Shown: in pieces, positions 59,101 through 64,000 of the stretch
Layout of the letters: each line of letters opens with the position of its first letter
Numbering within the stretch: position 1 is the stretch's first letter
Source: Cristatella mucedo
Taxonomy: Eukaryota > Bryozoa > Phylactolaemata > Cristatellidae
Assembly (NCBI GenBank): GCA_009760855.2
Contig: WPIO01000002.1
Span: 4,930,001-4,994,000, forward strand
Reading direction: 5' to 3'
Length of the DNA stretch: 64,000 nt
The notes under the pieces: model-generated
What the model saw: only the letters and a program-made list of their open reading frames with translations
Told to the model about the DNA's origin: nothing
Database searches by the model: none
Position numbers and translations under genes: made by a program

Positions 59101-61470
59101 GAGGGGATACCGAGCTTGAATGAGCCATACCACCATTTGCTGTTTATTTTTGTGCACCGAGAGGTAATAATAATAATAAAAGAGTAGATCTGTATAGCAC
59201 CATAGGAGAATTAAATCTCTTTCTAGGCATTTACATATTCTGGAAAGGAAGCATGTCAATTGGTAAGAACATGCAAGTACGTCTACTCACACAGAGAACA
59301 ATTCACAAGTATGAAGCAAATGTTGTGTGGGGAACAGGTGGTTTTTAGTTTTTTTTTTAATATCGGCGATGTTGTTGCATCGGTCTGAAGTGAGTTCCAG
59401 GCTTTGGTAGCATGATTTAAAGGCACGGTCTCAAAATAATCTGAGGTTGGCTTGAGGCACAGGTCAACGATTTGAGTGAGAAGAGTAGGTGGTGCGATGC
59501 GAAGCCCGAGTTGAAAGTATTTCGGATAGGTATTCTGGAGCAAGAGGATGAACTGACCTGCAAGTGAGTCTACAGAACTCCGAAGTCTGCCGCTTGACGG
59601 GGAGCCAGTGCCGATCGGTGGGTGACAATTGGTATAATTGTAACATTCACGACAGGGAAGCCTAGCTGCAAAGTTTTGCACCCACTGTAGGCATGTTATT
59701 GCACAAGCTATAAGACCTGTGAGTAATGAGTTACAGAAGTCGAGATGGGATGTCGCAAATGCACGGACCAGCTTGGATGTGGTTTCCTGGTTCTAGCAAG
59801 CCCGTGGGTTTTACAATGTTATGTGGCTGAAAGTAGATAGGGTTGACTGTGGAGCCATTGTTCTTCTTGCGCAGTGGTTCTCAACCATCCTAATGCCGCG
59901 ACCCTTTTAAAACAGTTCCCCATGTTGTGGCGACCCCAACCATAAAATTATTGTGTGCAAAATGTGGAAATACGTGTTTTCCGATGGTCTTAGGCGACCC
60001 TTCCTCCCCCCCCCCCCGTGAAAAGGTCGTTCGATCCCCAAAGGGATCGCGACCCACATGTTGAGAGCCTCTGGTCTAGTGTACCCATGATGCCCAGGCA
60101 AGATGAGAGGTGCTCAAGAAGAGCTTGGTGATTAATAGTATCAAACGCTGCCAAAAGGTCATTCAAAACAAGCAGAGAGACTACCAAAGTCTGCATTCCT
60201 GAAAAGGTTGTTGTACATTTGTAGCAGTACTGACTCTTGTGGAGTGATTAGCTCGAAAAACCCGACTAGAACTTACGTGTTTGGTTTGAAGTTTTGATAT
60301 ACGAGTTAAGCTGGTGTGCCTCTATTTGCTCCAGTGTCTTTGGTAGGAATGGTAATAGGGAAACTGGGGGAAAGTTGCTTAAGTTCTTCTTGTTTAGTAT
60401 TGCTCTCTGGTGAGCTGGTTTGGTCCAGCGGTTAAGGTGCTCGCCCCGACCGAGGTCTGGCTGAGGTCGTGGGCTCGAGCCCCGAGGCACATGTGAAGCG
60501 CATGAATAGAAATTAAGTTCTCTTGGGGTGCTATACAAATGAATTATATAACATTTAGCAGATAGGGGCAGAGGCATTATGTAGCACATGAGTAGATTGA
60601 ATCAGAACCGTTATGCCTCAGCACATGGGTCAGTCTTGTAGTCATTAAATTACCTTGCTGAATTCAGAACTGATCAGTTTAGAAGCCGTCGGAGCTTCAG
60701 ACGTCATGCTCTTTAGTCCCCCTTTTCGTTAAGCAACAGCTTTGCTGAATGTTATTATAGCTTTTGGGGTTTTGATGATAAGAATTACTACAATCTAGGT
60801 GATGTCCTGTCCCCGGGTATTCCACGAGTGCCTCCAAGCTTGTGATGAGGATGGTGATCCGTGGAGTGTTTTTTTGCCAATATTTGGTTCAAAATTGCTG
60901 CTCATGCTGCTTCTACAGGATCTGCGACTATCTTCTTAAAAAGACGGATAATTTCGATTATGTCTTGTCCACATTCCCTATGACTCGTCTATCTAGCAAG
61001 TTTATAATTTGCATATTTTGTTTTAATTTGATTTACTACTTAATTTGATATTGTGTATGCATAGTAGATCTTAGTTGCAAGTAATGATTTAATGTCACGG
61101 TTCATTAAATATTATTAATGATCTCTCTTGTGCCATGCCAGACCCGTGAAGAGCTATCACAATGCGTCGGCCTCTCGACTGTGTTTTAGGCGATGCTGCC
61201 GGATTCGAAAGACGGCATTGTAGTGAGCCTTGGTGGCAGGTCTGCTTCTTCATCTTCGGCGGCAGCTGCTCCAAGCACATGCACCGTTGTCCACGTGGCT
61301 GTTGACTCGGTTGCCCCTGCGGCTATACAGACTCTCACAGCATTGCTTGCCTGCCTTGCTTCACACAGCCCGTCTGCTGGGAAGGCAGTGACTGAAAAAG
61401 CCACCCCTCGGGGTAGCTCAAACTCACTCAGCGTCGATGCCTTTGCAAGCCGTGCCAATGATGTTGTCAG
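35384..61470 (+). CDS. SCAPER: SCAPER (S-phase cyclin A-associated protein in the ER), 22 exons, incomplete at 3'
   Basis: Joining 22 exons (35384-35542, 35721-35871, 36804-37120, 37390-37493, 37647-38083, 39851-40664, 43229-43625, 45186-45350, 46861-47081, 49293-49404, 49811-49951, 50122-50223, 51155-51208, 51996-52220, 52582-52740, 53609-53710, 54071-54201, 54387-54452, 55328-55454, 55568-55677, 58349-58472, 61190-61470) gives 4499 nt with no stop and matching phases at every junction. Domains: the N-terminal SCAPER domain (residues about 66-230), low-complexity linkers, a long charged coiled coil (about 920-1135), a U1-like C2H2 zinc finger (about 1178-1205) and helical C-terminal repeats. 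In vertebrates the protein binds cyclin A, associates with the ER, and links tubulin mRNA decay on ribosomes to CCR4-NOT. Roughly the last 400 residues lie beyond the window. The human protein is 1400 residues; the excess here is in exons 5-6. Confidence 0.93.
35721..35871 (+). CDS. SCAPER: SCAPER exon 2
   Basis: Acceptor TGTGTGGCAG. It encodes SHDRVRRIVQEEGRTARNLI and AWSVPIED, the hallmark N-terminal block of SCAPER. Donor CAG/GTAACC, phase 1. Confidence 0.93.
36017..36150 (+). mobile_element. SINE family B, diverged, in SCAPER intron 2
   Basis: ACCGAGGGGTAAGGTGCTCG head, box B TGGCTCGAGCCC, body GTGAAGCGCGTGGATAGTG, then a TATA-rich end that has expanded into (TA)n to about 36235. Confidence 0.75.
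36147..36600. repeat. TA and TG microsatellites, SCAPER intron 2
   Basis: (TA)n at 36147-36235, a CCCTG pentamer run near 36276-36297, (TA)n/TATG at 36479-36560 and (TG)n at 36560-36590. Confidence 0.9.
36804..37120 (+). CDS. SCAPER: SCAPER exon 3
   Basis: Acceptor TCCTGTGCAG. An Ala/Ser-rich linker precedes DLRARYWAFLFDNLKRAVDE and IYRTCESDESVDECK, the core of the SCAPER N-terminal domain. Donor AAG/GTGGGG, phase 0. Confidence 0.93.
37390..37493 (+). CDS. SCAPER: SCAPER exon 4
   Basis: Acceptor CCGTCGTAG. It encodes EVMLMLEQCIKDFKSLISQW, a helix aligned with EVLMMLDNYVRDFKALIDWI of human. Ends AAAAG/GTGCGC, phase 2. Confidence 0.9.
37647..38083 (+). CDS. SCAPER: SCAPER exon 5
   Basis: Acceptor TTCTCGCAG. 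RPTSLAWDLRKTSPGK is the conserved start. A long linker follows with Gly/Ser runs, glutamines and SWAEKAKGRLDRASG (compare SWADKVKAH in human). Donor AGG/GTGAGC, phase 1. Confidence 0.9.
38131..38190. repeat. 11-bp minisatellite in SCAPER intron 5
   Basis: About five copies of CTGCTTCCTTC, 48 bp after the exon 5 donor. Polypyrimidine on the sense strand. Confidence 0.9.
38395..38545 (+). mobile_element. LINE 3' fragment
   Basis: 3' UTR words (GTCATCCCTAACCACATTGG) and a diverged tail (GGGCCTAAAAGAGATCCAAG), ending in a decayed ATT tract. Confidence 0.7.
38735..39285 (-). mobile_element. C-terminal fragment of a different retroelement
   Basis: On the minus strand a 61-codon frame reads CLLHDLCYRYKHGRAPALLK and continues with SKLLSCPTRPTANLVFHT. 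It is followed, after stops, by a SFSSARPGN-like stretch. The pattern (short helix, YRYKHG, basic motif, FHT) resembles the C-terminal region after the reverse transcriptase in several LINE clades, distinct from the main family here. The class is uncertain. Confidence 0.35.
39851..40664 (+). CDS. SCAPER: SCAPER exon 6 (large low-complexity exon)
   Basis: Acceptor CCTATTGCAG. It starts with DADGWETVRRAKSSKASPCS, equal to the AEGWETVQRGRP block of human. About 240 residues rich in Ala, Ser, Gly and Pro then follow without recognised domains, accounting for much of the extra length. Donor CAG/GTGAGT, phase 2. Confidence 0.88.
40748..41205. repeat. GA and CA microsatellites in SCAPER intron 6
   Basis: (GA)29 at 40748-40805. 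An imperfect (CA)n region follows at 40905-41205, with its longest pure run at 41090-41153. Extended ORFs here are artefacts. Confidence 0.95.
41210..43228. other. Rest of SCAPER intron 6
   Basis: No repeat family member or gene was recognised. A direct duplication of about 50 bp (GGCACACTAAGTCGGCCACATGG-like) occurs near 42625-42680 and 42690-42740. Confidence 0.4.
43229..43625 (+). CDS. SCAPER: SCAPER exon 7
   Basis: Acceptor TTTCTGTAG. It encodes an acidic, poorly conserved linker that ends ESNAEDADDESLEQELEE. Donor GAG/GTGGGT, phase 0. Confidence 0.8.
43900..44036 (+). mobile_element. SINE family B
   Basis: Complete plus-strand copy: TGGCCCAGTGGTTAAGGTGC, box B GGGCTCGAGCTC, body GTGAAGCGCCCGAATAGAG and the end GCGATATACAAATGAATTAT. 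Located in SCAPER intron 7. Confidence 0.88.
44319..44494 (+). mobile_element. SINE family A, copy 3
   Basis: GGGCCGTGATGGCACACTGG head, perfect box B GGTTCGAATCC, body TGATTCTTTATTGCCGCTGC, end AAAGAGGCTGTTCAATCAGC. It is the least diverged of the three copies by eye. Confidence 0.85.
45186..45350 (+). CDS. SCAPER: SCAPER exon 8
   Basis: Acceptor CATATTCAG. AFESALKEEDLLQAELTKEQ, then DQAIESAMMEEASYLEEIKR, a coiled coil matching LADRLEKANEEAIASAIAEE of human. Donor ATG/GTATGA, phase 0. Confidence 0.9.
46861..47081 (+). CDS. SCAPER: SCAPER exon 9
   Basis: Acceptor TTTGCTTCCAG. It contains LDWDTMVANYEAE, LTWGDMVDD and LHEKLSSPSRKR, all conserved landmarks of SCAPER. Donor AGAG/GTGAGG, phase 2. 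Confidence 0.93.
47185..48752 (+). mobile_element. CR1/L2-like LINE with open reverse-transcriptase frame, in SCAPER intron 9
   Basis: It is the best preserved copy. One frame runs from about 47190 to 48475 without a stop, beginning TLERVVADQLSSYIETSNLA. It includes FRANHSTESALLRV, LDLSAALDTIDHKVL, GVPLGSVLGPVLF and the catalytic FYADDTQLYL, then the C-terminal HWLPVKQW and AWNSL blocks. The 3' UTR and the tail GTAAAGCGCCTAGAAAGAG follow, ending in (ATT)n at 48733-48752. The 5' part, with the apurinic endonuclease and ORF1, is missing, so it cannot move by itself. It inserted about 100 bp after the exon 9 donor, in the sense direction. Confidence 0.93.
49293..49404 (+). CDS. SCAPER: SCAPER exon 10
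   Basis: Acceptor GCCATTCTCCAG. SITESKRRYEERQEKARELR, then EKFHSEKTERLKELFRK, the start of the long charged coiled coil. Donor AAG/GTTGGC, phase 0. Confidence 0.93.
49470..49628. repeat. 15-bp minisatellite in SCAPER intron 10
   Basis: About ten copies of a 15-bp unit (TGTCTACTGCCTGGC and variants), 65 bp after exon 10. Variants differ mainly at two positions and are grouped, as after unequal exchange. Confidence 0.9.
49811..49951 (+). CDS. SCAPER: SCAPER exon 11
   Basis: Acceptor TTGTGCAG. VEEVRAWKEELLQQRRLSME, then AEAKRSQQLRLKVKKAHEED, coiled coil. Donor AAG/GTAGTG, phase 0. Confidence 0.92.
50122..50223 (+). CDS. SCAPER: SCAPER exon 12
   Basis: Acceptor TGCGATTGCAG. AHEIAFINSLEAQNKRHEIL is nearly identical to the human NEIAFINTLEAQNKRHDVL. 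Donor CAG/GTGCGA, phase 0. Confidence 0.95.
51155..51208 (+). CDS. SCAPER: SCAPER exon 13 (54-nt microexon-like)
   Basis: Acceptor CTTCTTGCAG. GERQKRIDEKAAKEQAAE, 18 codons of charged helix. Donor GAG/GTGAGT, phase 0. Skipping it would keep the frame. Confidence 0.88.
51996..52220 (+). CDS. SCAPER: SCAPER exon 14
   Basis: Acceptor CCCTGACAG. An almost uninterrupted Arg/Glu coiled coil (RRALDAERSARLLEMQERRR and onward) ends LQKKIQHK, as in the human LQKKIQLK. Donor AAG/GTGAGA, phase 0. Confidence 0.95.
52582..52740 (+). CDS. SCAPER: SCAPER exon 15 (first half of zinc finger)
   Basis: The acceptor is GAGCAG, with two AGs three bases apart, so a one-codon alternative start at 52579 is possible. 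It ends VPYDTKKLCVVCDVL, giving the CxxC pair of a U1-like C2H2 finger. Donor CTG/GTACTT, phase 0. Confidence 0.92.
53609..53710 (+). CDS. SCAPER: SCAPER exon 16 (second half of zinc finger)
   Basis: Acceptor TGTTCGTAG. ILSEVHLLSHLRGKKH supplies the two histidines (HxxxxxH) that complete the finger, as in the human SEVYLFSHVKGRKH. Donor ATT/GTACGT, phase 0. Confidence 0.93.
54071..54201 (+). CDS. SCAPER: SCAPER exon 17
   Basis: Acceptor CACATTGCAG. A linker is followed by QEKERHKTQKKRCKKLRQRM, equivalent to KNKKKAKKIKARM in human. I place the donor at TCG/GTGTGT (54201) because it restores the RMxxRxxEYE pattern with exon 18. A donor at 54192 would not. Confidence 0.85.
54387..54452 (+). CDS. 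SCAPER: SCAPER exon 18
   Basis: Acceptor TTGCAATCAG. GNEYEASLAQRLETFDSPYK; DSPYKAK is identical to human. Donor AA/GTATGT, phase 2. Confidence 0.88.
54690..54812 (+). mobile_element. Diverged LINE tail fragment
   Basis: A decayed 3' UTR end, tail (AAAATGCCTAGAAAATGATG) and ATT-rich run in SCAPER intron 18. Confidence 0.65.
55328..55454 (+). CDS. SCAPER: SCAPER exon 19
   Basis: Acceptor CATTTTTCAG. ISKAVKDISKYLQTDDKGPW, then RVSALERSLGELARVIESK, matching KVSALDRTLGEITRILE of human. Donor AAG/GTGTGT, phase 0. Confidence 0.93.
55568..55677 (+). CDS. SCAPER: SCAPER exon 20
   Basis: Acceptor CCTTTGCAG. SSQEQAAFRALGGFGALTRV, then LQLVCDADDTTPVIPLK, aligning with IAFQAAGGLTALEHILQAV. Donor AA/GTAAGT, phase 2. 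Confidence 0.92.
56465..56760 (+). mobile_element. Possible LINE ORF1-like relic
   Basis: Broken frames give QMEITISELAAA and SEEIKQWLSCKNSQFALECK, a charged helical pattern seen in ORF1 or nucleic-acid-binding proteins of retroelements. No firm match; listed because it lies alone in SCAPER intron 20. Confidence 0.25.
56800..57250 (-). mobile_element. Tc1/mariner transposase relic
   Basis: On the minus strand the codons WVSQSPDLYLIEYLYGKVDR match the transposase signature (SQSPDLNPIEHLW) around the third catalytic residue. Upstream, RGDN...PDH resembles the QDNDPKHT block. Asn-Pro is lost and stops are frequent, so it is dead. Terminal repeats were not found. Confidence 0.6.
58349..58472 (+). 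CDS. SCAPER: SCAPER exon 21
   Basis: Acceptor ATCGTTTCAG. CAVSACNIIRHACKGFYDNC, then YHVLFSNRIGILIELLQHRL, matching DVLFSNKITFLMDLLIHQL. Donor ATG/GTAGGT, phase 0. Confidence 0.93.
59165..60310 (-). mobile_element. Old LINE copy carrying a SPIN-like insertion
   Basis: (AAT)n and the tail lie at 59165-59235, then 3' UTR and decayed ORF (KAWNSLQTDATTSP, LHNIVK), the SPIN-like element at 59872-60073, and further ORF (LAAFDTINHQALLEHLSSCL) to about 60310. Sequence between the two ORF parts is missing, so a deletion accompanied or followed the insertion. Confidence 0.75.
59872..60073. mobile_element. SPIN-like non-autonomous hAT element
   Basis: 202 bp starting CAGTGGTTCTCAACC and ending with its imperfect inverse (GAGAGCCTCTG). 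Internal landmarks are those I recall for the SPIN_NA/URR1-type MITE: ATGCCGCGACCC, CATGTTGTGGCGACCCC, AACCATAAAATTATT, TTTTCCGATGGTCTTAGGCG and AAGGGATCGCGACCCACA. The flanking 8-mers (TTCTTGCG, GTCTAGTG) match at 5 of 8 positions, compatible with a decayed hAT target duplication of the LINE's GTCTAACG. It has no coding capacity. Confidence 0.85.
60413..60552 (+). mobile_element. SINE family B
   Basis: Complete: CTGGTTTGGTCCAGCGGTTA head, box B GGGCTCGAGCCC, body GTGAAGCGCATGAATAGAA, end GTGCTATACAAATGAATTAT. Confidence 0.88.
61190..61470 (+). CDS. SCAPER: SCAPER exon 22 (last in window)
   Basis: Acceptor TGTGTTTTAG. AVDSVAPAAIQTLTALLACL aligns with the helix FEGLTTGLLKVSAVVLGCLI of human. 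LSVDAFASRANDVV aligns with GDPFNNRVQDLISYVV. Donor CAG/GTAAGA, phase 2; the next exon is beyond 64000 or was not recognised. Confidence 0.85.
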
Positions 61471-61527
61471 GTAAGAGCAGTCTGTAGTGTTGCTTTTATT
61501 TAGATAAGCAGTTACTAAAGTTCACTA

Positions 61528-62290
61528 ATAATAATACATTTGATAAAGCGCCGTCAGAGAACTCAATCTCTTTCTAGGCGCTTTACATTTGCTTTAAAGG
61601 AAGCGCGGTCGAATGGTTAGTGGTAGCATGCTCAGTAAACAACAACAATAATATGGTTAGGGGTGACATGCACAGGGTCAGCATGCAAGTGTGGTTAGTG
61701 GCAGCATGCAACAGTGTCAACACGCATAAGCACATTAAGGACGAATCACAGGGACCCACTAAATGCTTTAATAAATAGATGCATTTTAAAGTTCTTTTTA
61801 AATGTGGACCAGTCAGGAGATGTCATGATAGGGTACGTCGGGAGTGAGTTGCAGGCTTTGGGAGCATATGAACTAAAGGCACGGTCTCCAAAGGATTTGA
61901 GGTTTGTGCGAGTTTGCACGAGGTTTGTATTTAAAAACCTAGATTCCGAAAAGCGGGTGGTATGATGGGGGAGTAGAGTAGTAGTATGGTGGGGGAGTAG
62001 ATCTAATAGGTAGGCTGGAGCCAAAGAATGAAGGGACCTAAAAGTGAGTGACAATACCTTGAAGGCGATGCATTGCTTGACTGGGAGCCAGTGCAGGTCG
62101 GTGACAAGTGGTGTGATGTGGCAACTGTGCCGCTCACGACAGACAAACCTAGCTGCAGAGTTTTGCACCAGCTATAAGCACCTGAGTGATAGGCCAGCAA
62201 GCAGTGAGTTACAGAAGTCAAGACAGGGTGTCGCAAATCCATGGACCAGTTTAGATGTGGTATCTCTTTTCTGTCTAAACAAGCCCTAGC
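61528..62290 (-). mobile_element. CR1/L2-like LINE, 5'-truncated
   Basis: A short AAT run and the tail TTTGATAAAGCGCCGTCAG, full 3' UTR, then ORF codons back to HNL...LDKKEIPHLN. The frame 62168-61746 is open, with a small internal duplication (HHTTTLLPHHTT). In SCAPER intron 22. Confidence 0.85.
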
Positions 62291-62299
62291 TCGTAGACA

Positions 62300-62940
62300 A
62301 GAATCAGAAAGCTGTTCCGATCCCGACCGCTGGCAAGTGCACCAAATCCTGACCTCACTGTGCACCGGAGCTCATTGCAAGCTGTTTAGAAGCTTATTCA
62401 CGATCGTGCCTTAGCAGAAGTGCAAGCATGAACATGCATTACTCATGCGATGCAGACGTTCCGGTGTTATCATGCGAAATGACGATCGTTGTAATCAGAA
62501 TCTACTACGTGTATATTAAGTACCTCGACTGTTCAGAAGTATGATCGAGTTTAGGCCATTTCACGAGCTTCAGTAACATCTCTCTAGGAATGCAATTTAT
62601 GCTATTAATCTGCAAACTGGAAAACTAATTGACTCGAAGAGATTATTTTTAAATGACGGTCGGATGGAACAGCTTGCAACCACTAAGGCAAGCATTTCAC
62701 AGTAATTATAATCATGTAGCACCTTTATTATAGTTTAATATAACCACGCCACTTTCAAAACATCAGCTAAAAAAGAACCATTTGAACTGATTAGTGATTA
62801 CATTTGTGTAAGAAGTCTGTAGGCTTGATAAATCAGGTTTCACTACTGTCTTCTTTTATAGTTGTGCCTTGTCAATGACATCATGTCTGCTCAAGTACAA
62901 GTTGTTCTCTTATTTTTCCAAGATCAATCCAGCTTTTGCA
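62300..62940. other. SCAPER intron 22, nothing recognised
   Basis: AT-rich intronic sequence; no exon with SCAPER similarity or known repeat was seen. Confidence 0.4.
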
Positions 62941-62943
62941 TAG

Positions 62944-63075
62944 TTAACTAGTTTGGCCTTGGGGTAAGGTGCTCACCTTTACCAAAGATGGCCGTGGGTT
63001 CGAGCCGTTTGGCTTATGTAAAGCACCTCGATAAAGATTAAGTTCACTTGAGGCACTATGCAAGTATATTACATT
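62944..63075 (+). mobile_element. SINE family B, diverged
   Basis: AGTTTGGCCTTGGGGTAAGG head, box B GGGTTCGAGCCG, body GTAAAGCACCTCGATAAAG, end GCACTATGCAAGTATATTAC. Confidence 0.75.
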
Positions 63076-63079
63076 TTTT

Positions 63080-64000
63080 TAATCTTTTTATAATGAAAAT
63101 ATGTCTAGAATTGTAGTTTAGTCATGACAGAGACCGACATACTGTCATTGATAGTATTTAGCTTCTAGGCAAAAACTAGTCTTCTGCAGACAATAAGACA
63201 CATCTGCCGGTTTCAGCGTCTGACTCGAGCTTTACTCTTTTATTATACGACACCCCTGTTGCTGCTGTATCATGCTAGCTGAACCCCAATCACTGTAAAG
63301 CATTCACAGTACCCTAAGGGAACTAAATTGTGTTGTGCACCCATGGCATAGGCTGACAAGAGAGTATATAAACTGACTAATAGCACGCATGCGGCAGTAG
63401 GCAAGCTATAAGTTACTTTAAATGAAGCTGGGCGAAGGCTGCTAGCATGGGAACTCTGAAGTAGGCTAAAAATAAGCCACCAATGCTGGCCCAAAAAATT
63501 CGCGCACCCTGGAAATCTACGGGGAGTCTCGAACAGTGCAGAGGTTTACAAGATCATGGGGGAAATACTGCCACAAGGTAAGCTTAGTATGAGGAAGCTA
63601 TACTTGTTGCAAATTGTGCATGCTGCCACCTTGATTGGCCTACTAAGTGTGAACAACATGCAACATTAAATAATTTGTCTTTGGTGGTTTCAAGTGGATT
63701 TGGAAACAGTTGTGGTTTTTGAAGTTAATTTTTTGATAGCACTATCAAAACATGGTGAAGTCGGAACTTGGAATTTTCCAAATATGCCGGTCTCAAAAAG
63801 GCATTTCTACTTTGTCAGACACTCCTTCAGGAATGGTCAAGGTTTGAGATATCTGGCTTATTACATGCGCAGACATTTGCCAGACCTGGTTTCAGACTAT
63901 GCAAGAAATCGATAGTGCAGTCAATTAGAGCAAGAAACCATCCAACTAGATTTCCGTATGAAAAAACAAGTTTTTGAACCTTTTAAAGTTGCTACATAAG
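63080..64000. other. Right edge of window, SCAPER intron, nothing recognised
   Basis: Small ORFs at 63694-63977 overlap in two frames and show no known motif or SCAPER similarity. Confidence 0.35.

Noticed and set aside
63694-63977. Candidate next SCAPER exon near the right edge
   Set aside because: Two overlapping frames with no resemblance to the SCAPER region expected after exon 22 and no fitting phase-2 acceptor.

Overview
The window is nuclear DNA from an animal, probably an invertebrate bilaterian. It has spliced genes with canonical GT-AG introns, one clear minor-spliceosome AT-AC intron, replication-type histone genes ending in the metazoan stem-loop, tRNA-derived SINEs, CR1/L2-like LINEs and many di- and trinucleotide repeats. 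The species cannot be named from sequence alone. The H2A and H3 proteins show small departures from common invertebrate forms, and a SPIN-type hAT element is present.

Layout. (1) 1-5200: an AT-rich, virus-like block on the minus strand, cut by the left edge. It holds a broken protein-primed family B DNA polymerase (Polinton/Maverick or adintovirus type), a basic and an acidic small ORF, and four degenerate tandem paralogues of a small protein of unknown function. Most of these ORFs start 2-3 nt after a shared TTATATAG-type motif. (2) 5230-10600: gene-poor DNA with an imperfect hairpin, a tandem duplication, repeat tails and a 475-bp GA/GACAGA tract. (3) 10700-15980: two divergent histone pairs, H3-H4 and H2A-H2B, each gene with its own 3' stem-loop; no H1 was found. 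(4) 22362-27893: a three-exon gene for heat shock factor binding protein 1 (HSBP1), whose second intron starts ATATCCTTT and ends AC. That intron is filled with nested LINEs and SINEs. (5) 28-35 kb: repeats. (6) 35384 to beyond the right edge: a SCAPER gene on the plus strand. Twenty-two coding exons join in frame to 1499 codons, and the C-terminal part lies outside the window.

The mobile fraction is dominated by one LINE family, nearly all copies 5'-truncated. Its 3' tail ends in (ATT)n and is shared in diverged form by a tRNA-derived SINE family with at least nine copies or pieces here. A second tRNA-type SINE has three copies, and a third probable one has one. A short repeat with target duplications, a Tc1/mariner relic and a SPIN-like hAT MITE complete the set.

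The host genes are ordinary housekeeping functions: chromatin packaging, heat-shock factor control, and an ER/ribosome-linked adaptor. The most unusual parts are the virus-like block with its paralogue array and promoter motif, the AT-AC intron in HSBP1, and the SPIN-like element. All calls come from reading the sequence. No alignment, structure prediction or database search was run.
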